DNA from: Liquorilactobacillus mali
GTDB lineage: Bacteria > Bacillota > Bacilli > Lactobacillales > Lactobacillaceae
Assembly (NCBI RefSeq): GCF_001437155.1
Contig: NZ_JQAR01000006.1
Span: forward strand, 18,550 to 82,549
Reading direction: 5' to 3'
DNA length: 64,000 nt
Shown in pieces: positions 34,984 through 44,546 of this stretch. The notes under the pieces were generated by a model. The model saw nothing but the letters and a program-made list of their open reading frames with translations, did not search any database and was not told the origin of the DNA. Both the position numbers and the translations under genes were made by a program. Position 1 is the stretch's first letter, and the number at the start of each line of letters is the position of its first letter.

Positions 34984-35907
34984 CTACTTCATATAGTCCA
35001 TGACAGATGTCTGCATCACCTTAGTTCCCATCGCTAAAGTTGCTTGGTATGTTGCCATTTGATTAGTATACTCAATATATTTTTCAGCAACATCTACATC
35101 TTGTTTATCAGACAAACTATCTGTCAAGTTAGTGTTTTCTGTCTCATTACGCGATTGTGCAGATGTGAGCCGATTTTCAAGTGCTCCCAGTTTGGATCTG
35201 ATATTAACAAAGTTCTGACGATAATCTTCAAATTTTGTCATTATATCTCCAGATAACGAGGTAGTATCGCCATTATTTAGCGCCGTAATCAAGTCATTGA
35301 AAAAGGTTCCCAGATTCTGGGGATCTGTTGTTGTCCCTGATTCATCTAAGAACTGACTCCCATCAGTTACTAGATCCACAGTTGTACCTTTAGATATTTC
35401 ACGACTCAAATTATCCGTTGTTCCACTATATTTAATTCCTGTAATATCACCATTGTCATCTTTTTCGACCGAAAAAGGCTGTGTGGTTGTATTTTGTCCA
35501 GAAAAGACATATTTACCACCATAATTTGTATTTAAAGAATCAACAATACTTTCAATATTTTGCTGGATTTCATCTTTATTCGCTTCAAATTCGTCACTAT
35601 CAGCCGTGCTGTTAGCAGAAGACTGAATCAATGTTTTAATTCTCAACATTGCAGTATTAACATCACTTAAAGCAGAGTCTTGTGTCTCAGTCCACGTCAA
35701 TGAATCCGAGATAGTCGATGAATCGCTCTCATTTTGTGAAATCAAATCCTTTAAATTCATTATCTGAGAAGCAGCAAGGGGGTCATCTGAAGACTTGCTA
35801 ACCTGTTTAGAACTTGATAATTGGCTCATTGTCTTCTGAACTTTATTGGAATTAACAGAAAGGTTGGATAAAAAATCACTATAAACCATGCTGCTAGAAA
35901 TTCTCAT
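34984..35907 (-). CDS. flgL: Flagellar hook-filament junction protein FlgL (HAP3)
   Basis: 307 aa. Flagellin-like N-terminus MRISSSMVYSDFLSNLSVNSN and SSDDPLAASQIMNLKDLI, central region with YGGKYVFSGQNT, and C-terminal AEKYIEYTNQMATYQATLAMGTKVMQTSVMDYMK. Joins hook to filament with FlgK. Eight bases after flgK. Confidence 0.96.
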   Translation of the reverse strand: MRISSSMVYSDFLSNLSVNSNKVQKTMSQLSSSKQVSKSSDDPLAASQIMNLKDLISQNESDSSTISDSLTWTETQDSALSDVNTAMLRIKTLIQSSANSTADSDEFEANKDEIQQNIESIVDSLNTNYGGKYVFSGQNTTTQPFSVEKDDNGDITGIKYSGTTDNLSREISKGTTVDLVTDGSQFLDESGTTTDPQNLGTFFNDLITALNNGDTTSLSGDIMTKFEDYRQNFVNIRSKLGALENRLTSAQSRNETENTNLTDSLSDKQDVDVAEKYIEYTNQMATYQATLAMGTKVMQTSVMDYMK

Positions 35908-35914
35908 ATTATGC

Positions 35915-37429
35915 TCACACTCCAGTATTATTAATTAAAGTATCCAGCATCTCAGAAACAACTGACAATAACCGTGCATTTGCTTGAAAACCTTGCTGAT
36001 ACTTAATAATGTTAGACATTTCTTCATTTAAAGACACCCCTGAAACAGATGAGTCTTTTTCTTCAAGTTGTGTCAAAACACTTTGTTGTGCAGTCGCAGT
36101 GTTATCGGCTGCCTGCTTAGAGATACCATTCTTAGTAACTGTATTGTTGAATTCATTGGCAAAGGTCGAACCAGTTTGGCTACTAGTAAAACTCATTGAA
36201 TCACTATCATACGTTGCAAGTTCCGTGTCAGAAACAGGATAATCAAGCTTTGTGTTTGCTAATGCTGCAATTGCTGCAGCTTTTGTTCCATCGCCTGATG
36301 CAGTAGACTTACCTGCACTAATTCCTGTACTATTATTACTAATATCAGAGTTGAGTGTAATATTTGCTGCATAGCTTCCTTCGTCTGCTCCTAAATCAAA
36401 GAAACCTGTCGTACTTGAAGATCCACCCGTATATATCATATTCGTTGTCTTAGCAATTGTTTCTGCAAAGTCATTCAAATCTTGTAAACGATCCTGTGTT
36501 TCTCCAATCGCGGCTTGCAGACCTCCAATAGTTCCTGAAGAAATATCAATTTTCTGGTAATCAGTAGAGTCTGCAGAACTAGATAATACAACTGTCCCCA
36601 ACGAATACTGAGTGTCTGTAGTACCTACTTCACTAGTATCGCCCCCAACTGCCAACGTTGATCCGCTTGAATTACTTGTGGTAACTACACTTAGAGTCGA
36701 CATACTTGTACTAGTCAGTATGTCCTGACCGTCAAGTTGAACAAAAGCTCGTCCGTAATTATCAGTTGTAGTGGTTATATCAGCCAGTCCAGATAAATCT
36801 TTCAACACGGAATCTCTTGTGTCCAGCAAGTCATTAGGTGATTCACCTCTGCTGGACATATTATAGATTTGATCGTTTAAATTCTGCAGTTGCTCGACTT
36901 TATTATTGAAATCAAGCACATTCTTACTTACGCTTTGAACTGTACTGTTGGTAAGGCTGTTAATATCATCTGCCATACTATTAAGTGTATCTGTGAAAGT
37001 GCTGGCATTCTCTGCTACTAATGTTTTTGCCGTGTCGGACTCAGGGTTATTAGAAAGCTCAGTCCAGCTACTTGTCAGAGTCGACAATTGTGTCAAGAGT
37101 CCATTATCAGATGGTTCATTAAAGATATTCTCCAAGTCACCTAAGACATCTGATTTTTCTGCTGCAAATTGGTAGTTAGAATTGGCATTGCGAATTTGTC
37201 CGCGTACAAAATCATCGACAATTCTTTCGACTCCTGCTGATTTCACACCTGTCCCAAGCGTTCCAACTCCTGAAACTGTATATGCACTGTTTGTCTCTAA
37301 ATTGACTCGTTGACGGGAGTAACCATCCGTACTTGTATTTGCGATATTATTACTGCTTGTCTGCAGTGCAACTTGATTTGCGCTCAATCCGCTTGTTGCA
37401 TTATTTAATGTTCCAAATAATCCTGCCAT
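35915..37429 (-). CDS. flgK: Flagellar hook-filament junction protein FlgK (HAP1)
   Basis: 504 aa. N-terminal rod-type motif FGTLNNATSGLSANQVALQT and SNNIANTSTDGYSRQRV; C-terminal SGVSLNEEMSNIIKYQQGFQANARLLSVVSEML. Serine/threonine-rich middle. Placed between flgN and flgL as in B. subtilis. GAGG precedes the ATG. Confidence 0.97.
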   Translation of the reverse strand: MAGLFGTLNNATSGLSANQVALQTSSNNIANTSTDGYSRQRVNLETNSAYTVSGVGTLGTGVKSAGVERIVDDFVRGQIRNANSNYQFAAEKSDVLGDLENIFNEPSDNGLLTQLSTLTSSWTELSNNPESDTAKTLVAENASTFTDTLNSMADDINSLTNSTVQSVSKNVLDFNNKVEQLQNLNDQIYNMSSRGESPNDLLDTRDSVLKDLSGLADITTTTDNYGRAFVQLDGQDILTSTSMSTLSVVTTSNSSGSTLAVGGDTSEVGTTDTQYSLGTVVLSSSADSTDYQKIDISSGTIGGLQAAIGETQDRLQDLNDFAETIAKTTNMIYTGGSSSTTGFFDLGADEGSYAANITLNSDISNNSTGISAGKSTASGDGTKAAAIAALANTKLDYPVSDTELATYDSDSMSFTSSQTGSTFANEFNNTVTKNGISKQAADNTATAQQSVLTQLEEKDSSVSGVSLNEEMSNIIKYQQGFQANARLLSVVSEMLDTLINNTGV

Positions 37430-37441
37430 AGTTATTACCTC

Positions 37442-37801
37442 TCAAATTTCTTCATCAACAAAATTAGTGCGTGGCTGTGCATATACTTGAGCACTCTTTG
37501 AATATGTACCAGCCGGGCTACTGAGGTTCTTTTTAACAGCCCCCATCAACATATTTTGGTAGCTAATTGCTTGTCTTGTAAGCAAAAGGTTCTCCTCTTG
37601 CTGGGCCTTGATCTCAGTAATCAATTCATGTGCCTTTTCTGAGACATCTCCTTGATATTCTTTTAGGATCTCCACAAAACCTTCTTTTTCTGGTAGCAGA
37701 TCTGTGAGGCTCTCGCCATCGTCCTTAATTAAATAGTTTTTTTCTTTTTTTAACAGCTTAACAAAGCTTCCCAAGTGACGCTCAAATTCTTTTGTCTGCA
37801 T
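37442..37801 (-). CDS. flgN: FlgN-type flagellar export chaperone
   Basis: 119 aa, helical and charged with a coiled-coil middle (LLPEKEGFVEILKEYQG, KAQQEENLLLTRQAI). The C-terminal half, with LMGAVKKNLS and a Tyr/Ser-rich tail, follows the FlgN pattern (chaperone of FlgK and FlgL). Its ATG directly follows the flgM stop, so the two are translated together. Confidence 0.86.
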   Translation of the reverse strand: MQTKEFERHLGSFVKLLKKEKNYLIKDDGESLTDLLPEKEGFVEILKEYQGDVSEKAHELITEIKAQQEENLLLTRQAISYQNMLMGAVKKNLSSPAGTYSKSAQVYAQPRTNFVDEEI

Positions 37802-37802
37802 A

Positions 37803-38105
37803 CTAATCTTCCTTTTGCATGTCCACTTGTGCCATCATTCGATTAGCGATATCTTCTGCCGAAATCTTATAATTTCCGTTATTAATTGCATTCTTGAGAT
37901 TCGCAACTTTCTTCAAGTCAACCTCAGGTTCAACCTGAGCACCTTGCATTATCTTCTGTGCTTTCTCTGACAATTCAACGCTTGTTGACTCCCCGGTTGA
38001 ATCATTATTAGTTTGATTTTTACTTGCAGCTAACTGTGTATGTTTCGTGAGTTTAGCAGCTTGGTCTCCATATATATTAGTTCCTTGGTAGCCTTCTATT
38101 TTCAA
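37803..38105 (-). CDS. flgM: Anti-sigma-28 factor FlgM
   Basis: 100 aa. The C-terminal sigma-binding part is recognised: VELSEKAQKIMQG, then VANLKNAINNGNYKISAEDIANRMM. The N-terminal half is Ser/Thr/Asn-rich and probably unfolded until bound. Start is a TTG at 38105, preceded by AAAGGAG at eight bases; another TTG three codons earlier touches that site. First gene after the sigma-28-type promoter, which forms the usual negative loop. Exported once the hook is complete. Confidence 0.9.
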   Translation of the reverse strand: MKIEGYQGTNIYGDQAAKLTKHTQLAASKNQTNNDSTGESTSVELSEKAQKIMQGAQVEPEVDLKKVANLKNAINNGNYKISAEDIANRMMAQVDMQKED

Positions 38106-38144
38106 AACGTCCAACTCCTTTCCTCAAAAAGTATCATATATTTA

Positions 38145-38170
38145 GTATCGGCACAACAAAAAAAAGTTAA
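38145..38170 (-). promoter_or_regulatory. Sigma-28-type promoter of flgM-flgN-flgK-flgL
   Basis: Minus strand: TTAA (38170-38167), 14 bases, GCCGATAC (38152-38145). Seven of eight -10 bases match. The -35 overlaps the terminator of the fliY operon. Confidence 0.8.
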
Positions 38171-38193
38171 ACCTCTTTCGTTTAACTTTTTTT
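38158..38193 (-). terminator. Terminator of the long early operon, after fliY
   Basis: AAAAAGTTAAAC and GTTTAACTTTTT arms (38180-38193 with 38161-38172) around a seven-base loop, then a T-run on the minus strand. Only four bases after the fliY stop. Partly overlaps the sigma-28-type promoter for flgM. Confidence 0.9.
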
Positions 38194-38196
38194 ATT

Positions 38197-39303
38197 CTAC
38201 TTGAGTCGTTTTATTCTTTGCGTCGGTGATAAGATATTCGTGATCCTAATACCAAAGTTCTCATTGATCACTACTACTTCACCAGTTGCAATCGGTTTAC
38301 CATTGAGTAATATTTCAAGCGGTTCATCGGTTAACCGATCTAATTCGATAACAGAACCTGTGCCGAAAGATAAAATATCACGCACTTTTTTCTCGCTTCT
38401 ACCCAAAACAACACTTAAGTTCAATGGAACATCTAGTAATAAATCCAGATTGTCGCCTTCAGCTTTGCGCTCATCATTCAATACTTGAAATTCTGGTTTA
38501 CTTACTTCAACTGGTTTTTCAACAGTTGGTTTTTCCTGTTGCTGTTGTTGCTGTGGGGCCGCCTTTATCGGCTCTTCAGTACTTGCCTCAACAATAGTTT
38601 TGGTCTCAGGTTCCTCATCGTTTCTAACAGTTGTTGCCTTATCAGAAAGCATTGCCTTAGCAATATCTTCCACCATATCCGCAGTAAAGATCTGCATAAT
38701 TTCACTTTCAATTAATCCCTCAACTGACAGTGAAAACGAAATACGATACACATCAGCATCTTTATCAAGGTTATCGTAATGAACGGATTCAGGATTTTCC
38801 CACAACTTAACGTTTGGAGGTAAAATATCCACTTTGCGATTTATCATCGTTGCCATAGATGTTGATGCAGAACCAATCATTTGATTCATTGCTTCTGCTA
38901 CTGCACTTAATTCCAAATCAGTAAACTGTTTATTTTCAGTTTTGCCGTCCCCTCCCATCATCAAATCCGCAATTATAATTGCATCTTTAACCTCAAGAAG
39001 TAACAGATTAGAACCAACTAATCCTTCCTTAAAACCAACAACTGTTGAAACCTTAGGTGTATCTACTGCACTTAAAATATTACCAAATTTCGTTGCTTCA
39101 ACTCTTGGAGTAGTAATGCTCACACGCTTATTTAAAATAGATGACAAAGTTGTTGCCGCCTGGGACATCGATATGTTGCCCACTTCTCCAATAATATCTT
39201 GTTTTGTTTTTTCATCAATATCATCTTTTGCTTCAGCAGTATCATCTGTAACTGCTCCAGCCATCATTGCATCAATTTCTTCTTGTGATAGACTGTCACT
39301 CAT
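38197..39303 (-). CDS. fliY: Flagellar motor switch phosphatase FliY
   Basis: 368 aa, the Bacillus-type fusion of CheC phosphatase and FliN. N-terminal EIDAMMAG resembles a CheY-P binding peptide. Two CheC motifs follow: GEVGNISMSQAATTL and SAVAEAMNQMIGSAS, both with the E-x2-N pair, so phosphatase activity is expected. A linker with a Gln run (PQQQQQQEKP) leads to a C-terminal SpoA/FliN domain (about 270-368) with DVPLNLSVVLGRSEKKVRDIL. Overlaps fliM by four bases. Confidence 0.95.
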   Translation of the reverse strand: MSDSLSQEEIDAMMAGAVTDDTAEAKDDIDEKTKQDIIGEVGNISMSQAATTLSSILNKRVSITTPRVEATKFGNILSAVDTPKVSTVVGFKEGLVGSNLLLLEVKDAIIIADLMMGGDGKTENKQFTDLELSAVAEAMNQMIGSASTSMATMINRKVDILPPNVKLWENPESVHYDNLDKDADVYRISFSLSVEGLIESEIMQIFTADMVEDIAKAMLSDKATTVRNDEEPETKTIVEASTEEPIKAAPQQQQQQEKPTVEKPVEVSKPEFQVLNDERKAEGDNLDLLLDVPLNLSVVLGRSEKKVRDILSFGTGSVIELDRLTDEPLEILLNGKPIATGEVVVINENFGIRITNILSPTQRIKRLK

Positions 39304-40298
39304 TGAGTTTCCCCCTCCAACTTATCGATTAACTCTACAGCAATCTGATTATTTTTCTTACCCAATTTAACATTATAATACGGACTGCCTTCAACATATG
39401 AATCAAGCGGTTCGTTAATCTTACTATCTAGCTTCAAAATATCACCTGGCTCTAAGTGCAAAAAGTTTGATAGTTCTAGTTCCGACTCTCCCAAGACTAC
39501 TTGCAAATCAAGAGCAATGTTATTCAAGCTTTCTTTTAACTTACGTTCATCATTTGCACTATATTCCTGGTTCGAATCAAACCAATTATGAAAGCTTAAT
39601 TTATCTGTAAGTCCTTCAAAGAACACGTAAGGAACACAAATATTAATAAAACTATCAATCTCTCCTACTTTAACAGTAAATGTTATCATAACAACCGGTT
39701 CATTTGGTGACATATTTTGAAGCAATTGAGGGTTACTAACCAACTCATCAAATTCAGTCTGCAATTCAATAATATCCTTCCAGACATTCTTATAAATCTT
39801 TGTCATCTCAATAACAATTTCTTTTAAAAGAATCAATTCAATATCTGTAAAAGAATTCTTTCCTTTTACAGATAAGTTTTCTTGCTTGCCAACACCAGCT
39901 CCTCCACAAAGTAGTTCCACAATTACCGTGCAGAGCTGTGGATTTATCTCTAAAATCTGAATTCCCTTTAGCGGGTCGGAATGGAAAAGCCCTAGTAAAG
40001 TAAAACGTGGAACTGAATGGATAAATTCATCATAACTGACTTGTTCAATAGATGCCAGACTAAAATTAATATTTGACCGCAAGAGCGTTGAAAGAACATT
40101 ACTGCTGACCTTAGAAAAGTCTTCAAAAATCATATGTAACGTATTGACATACTCTTTGGACAGCTTTGTTGGTCTTCTGAAATCATAGCTCTTTACCTTG
40201 AGTTCTTCTTCTTTTTCAGTTTTTTCTTCTACGATTTCACCGTTGTCCATTGCGTTCAACAGAGAATCAATTTCTTGTTGTGTCAATACTTGGTCCAC
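39300..40298 (-). CDS. fliM: Flagellar motor switch protein FliM
   Basis: 332 aa. N-terminal CheY-P binding peptide LTQQEIDSLLNAM, middle CheC-like domain, and C-terminal SpoA domain LQVVLGESELELSNFLHLEPGDI. Part of the C-ring with FliG and FliY. Stop overlaps the fliY start, as is usual. Confidence 0.96.
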   Translation of the reverse strand: MDQVLTQQEIDSLLNAMDNGEIVEEKTEKEEELKVKSYDFRRPTKLSKEYVNTLHMIFEDFSKVSSNVLSTLLRSNINFSLASIEQVSYDEFIHSVPRFTLLGLFHSDPLKGIQILEINPQLCTVIVELLCGGAGVGKQENLSVKGKNSFTDIELILLKEIVIEMTKIYKNVWKDIIELQTEFDELVSNPQLLQNMSPNEPVVMITFTVKVGEIDSFINICVPYVFFEGLTDKLSFHNWFDSNQEYSANDERKLKESLNNIALDLQVVLGESELELSNFLHLEPGDILKLDSKINEPLDSYVEGSPYYNVKLGKKNNQIAVELIDKLEGETQ

Positions 40299-40314
40299 TT
40301 TGATCCCTCACTTA

Positions 40315-40713
40315 TCAAAAAATCAGTTGATTTATCTCTATAACACTTGCTACATTTTCTTCAACAGTTGTTGCACCAATATAATATTTCTTATCTGAAG
40401 TACTTTCAAGCTGAATTTGATCTTTTTCTATATCGATAACTTTCAATACTTCGTCTATCAATAATCCCTTACGATTATCCTCGTTCTTCATTATTAATAT
40501 ATTCATCTTTTTCTTGATTGGTGGTAGATCAATTAATTCTGCCAGCCCAATTACCGTCAAAACACTGCCTCTCAAGTTTATCAACCCCTGTACCCATTTT
40601 GGTGCTAAGGGTATCCCCGTTATCTCGACAGTATCTATTACTTCTTCAACAGATTCAGCTGAAACCATAAAATTTTGCTGGTTCATTTTAAAGAGAATCA
40701 TTTGCACAGTCAA
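40315..40713 (-). CDS. cheW: Chemotaxis coupling protein CheW (first copy)
   Basis: 132 aa SH3-like adaptor that joins receptors to CheA. Motifs: SVEEVIDTVEITGIPLAPKWVQGLINLRGSVLTVIGL and LLIDEVLKVIDIE. The start is TTG at 40713 or GTG at 40707; AGGAG lies four to ten bases upstream. Located between cheY and fliM. A second CheW is at 46040-46531. Confidence 0.93.
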   Translation of the reverse strand: MTVQMILFKMNQQNFMVSAESVEEVIDTVEITGIPLAPKWVQGLINLRGSVLTVIGLAELIDLPPIKKKMNILIMKNEDNRKGLLIDEVLKVIDIEKDQIQLESTSDKKYYIGATTVEENVASVIEINQLIF

Positions 40714-40727
40714 ACATCTCCTAACGT

Positions 40728-41090
40728 TTAAGATAGTGCCTTGTCTAAAGCCTTGATAACCCTATCCGTATCAAAAGGCTTAACAATAAAATCAACAGCT
40801 CCTGCTCGAATTGCTTCCATAACCATACCCTGCTGTCCCATTGCACTGCACATTACAACTTTTGCATTACCATCAAAATTCTTAATTAACTTCAAGGCCT
40901 CAATTCCATCTACTTCGGGCATAGTAATATCCATTGTGACTAAATCTGGTTTTGCAGCTTGATACTTATCAAAAGCATCTTGTCCATTTTCGGCTTCTTC
41001 TGCAACCTCATACCCATTCTTTTCTAAAATATCTCTTAATTTCATTCTCATAAAAACCGCATCATCAACAATTAGAACTCTTTTTGCCAT
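40728..41090 (-). CDS. cheY: Chemotaxis response regulator CheY
   Basis: 120 aa single receiver domain. Asp pair in LIVDDAVF, phosphoacceptor D54 in LVTMDITMPEVDG, the Ser/Thr position in MCSAMGQQG, and Lys in IVKPF. CheY-P binds FliM and FliY to change rotation; Bacillus type promotes counter-clockwise rotation. Confidence 0.97.
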   Translation of the reverse strand: MAKRVLIVDDAVFMRMKLRDILEKNGYEVAEEAENGQDAFDKYQAAKPDLVTMDITMPEVDGIEALKLIKNFDGNAKVVMCSAMGQQGMVMEAIRAGAVDFIVKPFDTDRVIKALDKALS

Positions 41091-41103
41091 TTTATTGCTC
41101 CTT

Positions 41104-41691
41104 TCAAACTTGTAAAGACTCTACCATTTTATCCAAAACACCCTGCTCTGGGATTAAAAACAACGATGAATCAATTTTTTCATCTGCGTATATAAATTCA
41201 TTTCTCATAATCATTATTTGATCATCATAGTGTTCCAATGCTAGGTAAGAACTGCTAATAATAGCACCAAAGTAATCTTCTTGCGTTCGTGGTACTGATG
41301 TTTGCATCTCTGTGTTCAACAATCCTTCAATTGCATTTAGAAATGAATTAGTTATTATATTGGTTAGCTCGTTAATCGCCGATACTTCCAGCTCATCTGA
41401 AGCCGAAACACCACCTAGTAACAGCTTAATCAGTTTTTGGATTGATTTATCTGGTATTACTAGAAGAAAAATCCCGCTATAATCACCACTAAAATTACTA
41501 ATAGTAGCGTGGACCTCTTCGTCCTCAGCATATATTTCTTTGTATAATTCATGATAACTTAGAAAACTGATTTCAGGAACATGCATATTGATTTTTTGAT
41601 TAACAAGCTTTGAAATACTTGTTGCTGCATTGCCGCCGCCAATATTTATGATTTCTTTTATCGCGTCTAATTCAATATCAGTATATTCCAT
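41104..41691 (-). CDS. cheC: CheC, CheY-P phosphatase
   Basis: 195 aa. Two phosphatase motifs are intact: KEIINIGGGNAATS (E-x2-N) near residue 14 and NELTNIITNSFLNAI near 110. In Bacillus CheC is stimulated by CheD, which is also present here. Start overlaps the cheA stop (TAATG). Confidence 0.92.
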   Translation of the reverse strand: MEYTDIELDAIKEIINIGGGNAATSISKLVNQKINMHVPEISFLSYHELYKEIYAEDEEVHATISNFSGDYSGIFLLVIPDKSIQKLIKLLLGGVSASDELEVSAINELTNIITNSFLNAIEGLLNTEMQTSVPRTQEDYFGAIISSSYLALEHYDDQIMIMRNEFIYADEKIDSSLFLIPEQGVLDKMVESLQV

Positions 41692-43748
41692 TAGCTTTCA
41701 ACCAACTTGCCTTGACAAATGGCATTAACATCTAGGATAAGTGCAATCGATCCATTTCCAAAGATTGTCGCACCTTGAAACTTGTTAAGTTTTTGAATAA
41801 TGGTATCGATTTTTTTAATCACAATCTCTTGTTGACCAATTAATTCATTGACCAATACTGCAAAATATTGTTTATCACTCTTAACAACGATTGCAAACTG
41901 TTTGGTATTCTCCTCATTCGTTAAGCCTAAAACCTTATCTACCCTGATAACTGGAATCAATCCTTCTTGATATTCTACTACTTCCCTATCCATGCTGGTA
42001 ATTATTTCTTTTTCTTGAATTACAACAACACGTTCAACAACATCCAGCGGAATTGCAAAACTTTCATTAGCAACTCTTACCATCAGTGCCTGAATGATTG
42101 ATAGTGTTAACGGTAACTTAATTACAAATCTTGTCCCGACATGCAGTTCCGTCTTCATCTCTAATGATCCGCCTAAATCATTGATTTTGGCCATTACTGC
42201 ATCTAATCCGACACCACGCCCAGAAATATTGGTAATCTTTTTAGCAGTTGAAAAGCCGGGATGAAAAATCAAATTAATTAATTCATTATCTGTCATCCCT
42301 GTTGTATCAATTCCTTTACTCTCAGCACTTTCCTTCATGACCTGTGGATCAATTCCCTTACCGTCATCTTCAAGTGTGATATTGACTTGGTTGCCTTCTT
42401 GATATGCAGATAACTTAATTATTCCCTTTTCTGGTTTTCCAAGTTTCTTACGTGCTTCTGAGCTCTCAATTCCATGGTCTGCAGAATTACGCAATAAATG
42501 GATCAAAGGCTCGCTCAATTCCGAAACCACCGTCTTGTCCAATTCGGTCTCTTCACCTTCAACTATCAGCTCCATATCTTTATCAAGTTCTTTAGCCAAG
42601 TCTCTAACCATACGTGGAAAACGACTAAAGACGACACTCACTTGCTGCATTCTAATCTTCAAGACCAAATCTTGCAGCTCAGAAGTCAGACGTGAAACTT
42701 GTTCTAATGAATCCTTGACCTCCATCGCATCATTTCTTTTGTTCGCGTCATCCAATTGATTACGATAAACAACCAATTCCGAGACCAAATTCAAGAATGA
42801 ATCTAAACGTGATAAGTCGACCCTGATTGATTGATTCCTAGCCGCACTAGGATGTTTGCCTGGTGTACTGCTTTTCTTTCCTTTTTTATCAGGAGATTTG
42901 GTTTTTTTGGCAGTACTCTCAGTTGGTTTAACAGGTGCAGATTCCGCTGAAGGTTTGTGTTCATTACTATTTGCAGACTTGGCGCTATCGAATTCTTCTA
43001 CGATAAAGGTATCAATTTCACTATTGATATCAATATTTGCCTCGACTTGTTCCTTTGTATTCTTTGTCAAATAAATCAGTTTGAAATCAGTATTAAATTC
43101 ACCATTTTCAAGTAAATCAGCAGTAGGTTCTGTATAAATAACATCTCCTTCTTGCTCTAAATGTTCAATGATCAAGAATGCTCTTGGTCCTTTAAGCATT
43201 GATTCTTTATCTATTCGAATTGCTACTACAAATGCGTTATATCCTTGCGATTTTGCCTTCTTCACAACATCAATATCCGCATCTTCGCTGCTTTCTAATG
43301 CTGTAGTCAGTTTTTCAGTTTTTCCACTTGTATTTTGAACTTCCCCAGTTGCTGTACCATTAACACTTTCTTCGACATTGATTAATTTCTTTAGTAATTC
43401 ACTAATTTGATCTTCTGACAGCTCTTGGTCATTACGTAAATCCTCTACTAGTTCTGACAACTTATCCAAGCATTCAAATATCAATGATATGTATTCACTT
43501 GTGACTTTCAATTTGCCAGACTTAAAAAAGTCAAAAAGATTTTCCATTTTATGCGTGAGCTTAGTCATCACATTATAGCCCATTGTTGCAGACATTCCTT
43601 TTAATGTATGTGCCGCCCTAAAAATTTCATTGATCAAGTCTATATTTTCAGGTTCACTTTCCAATTCCAGAACATCATCGTTTAACTTTTGAAGATTATC
43701 ATCACTTTCTTCAAAAAATAGGTTACGATATACACTATTGTCGTCCAT
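41691..43748 (-). CDS. cheA: Chemotaxis histidine kinase CheA
   Basis: 685 aa. Hpt domain with phosphorylated H47 in FRAAHTLKGMSA, P2 CheY-binding region, a Lys/Pro/Ser linker (about 270-300), dimerisation helices, HATPase with SADHGIESSEARK, EDDGKGIDPQV and SGRGVGLDAV, and a C-terminal CheW-like domain with LMVRVANESFAIPLDVVERV. Full length and active-looking. Confidence 0.96.
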   Translation of the reverse strand: MDDNSVYRNLFFEESDDNLQKLNDDVLELESEPENIDLINEIFRAAHTLKGMSATMGYNVMTKLTHKMENLFDFFKSGKLKVTSEYISLIFECLDKLSELVEDLRNDQELSEDQISELLKKLINVEESVNGTATGEVQNTSGKTEKLTTALESSEDADIDVVKKAKSQGYNAFVVAIRIDKESMLKGPRAFLIIEHLEQEGDVIYTEPTADLLENGEFNTDFKLIYLTKNTKEQVEANIDINSEIDTFIVEEFDSAKSANSNEHKPSAESAPVKPTESTAKKTKSPDKKGKKSSTPGKHPSAARNQSIRVDLSRLDSFLNLVSELVVYRNQLDDANKRNDAMEVKDSLEQVSRLTSELQDLVLKIRMQQVSVVFSRFPRMVRDLAKELDKDMELIVEGEETELDKTVVSELSEPLIHLLRNSADHGIESSEARKKLGKPEKGIIKLSAYQEGNQVNITLEDDGKGIDPQVMKESAESKGIDTTGMTDNELINLIFHPGFSTAKKITNISGRGVGLDAVMAKINDLGGSLEMKTELHVGTRFVIKLPLTLSIIQALMVRVANESFAIPLDVVERVVVIQEKEIITSMDREVVEYQEGLIPVIRVDKVLGLTNEENTKQFAIVVKSDKQYFAVLVNELIGQQEIVIKKIDTIIQKLNKFQGATIFGNGSIALILDVNAICQGKLVES

Positions 43749-43768
43749 TAATCAAATCTCCTTCCACA

Positions 43769-44542
43769 TTAGATTTTTCTATATATAAAAGTATCAACTT
43801 TTTCAAGATTAAACTTACTAGGTTCATTAATTGTTTCAGTTGCACCCGTAAACAGCAGACCACCCCTGTTAAGAGATTCGCTAAATTTCCGATAAACATC
43901 ATCACGCGCCTCTAACTTAAAATAAATAGTGACATTACGGCAAACTATTACTTGAACATTCTTAGGATATTGCGTACCCAACAAATCCTGTCTTTCAAAA
44001 GAAACGTATTTCTTGATCTCATTTTTTACAACGTATTTGTCGGATCCTATTTCATTAAAATACTTCGCCAAGTCAGAAGGAGCCACGTTAGTTAATTCTG
44101 CTTTCGCATACTCGCCTTGTCTAGCCTTTGCGAGGATATTATTATCTATATCGGTTGCAAGAATACTAGTATTTCTTACCTTGTTCTTATTTAAAATCAT
44201 TGCTAGCGAATAAGGTTCTGCACCTGTTGAACAAGCTGCACTCCAAATTTTTATATGGTCAAATTCGGGGACCACCTTTTCCATAAAACACCTTTCAAAT
44301 ATGTCAAAGATTTCTTTATTTCTAAAAAAATCTGTAACGTTGATCGTTATATGTTTTACAAATGCGTTATATGCATCGCGATTTTTTTCAAGAATACGTG
44401 CATATTCCTCAACTGTTTTTGCACCCGTGGAATTCATGATGTTTGTTATCCTACGTTGCATTTGTTTTTCCTTATAGTTGTTTAAATCAATTCCTACATT
44501 TTTTAATACCCATTTGTTGAAGAAAATAAAATTCTGTTCCAT
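43769..44542 (-). CDS. cheR: Chemotaxis protein methyltransferase CheR
   Basis: 257 aa. Methylates receptor glutamates with SAM. Seen: an N-terminal helical domain, KIWSAACSTGAEPYSLAMIL (SAM site), ILATDIDNNILAKARQGEY, and VQVIVCRNVTIYF. In place of NVLIYF it has NVTIYF. I use the ATG at 44542; a TTG four codons earlier overlaps the cheB stop. Confidence 0.94.
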   Translation of the reverse strand: MEQNFIFFNKWVLKNVGIDLNNYKEKQMQRRITNIMNSTGAKTVEEYARILEKNRDAYNAFVKHITINVTDFFRNKEIFDIFERCFMEKVVPEFDHIKIWSAACSTGAEPYSLAMILNKNKVRNTSILATDIDNNILAKARQGEYAKAELTNVAPSDLAKYFNEIGSDKYVVKNEIKKYVSFERQDLLGTQYPKNVQVIVCRNVTIYFKLEARDDVYRKFSESLNRGGLLFTGATETINEPSKFNLEKVDTFIYRKI

Positions 44543-44546
44543 TCTC

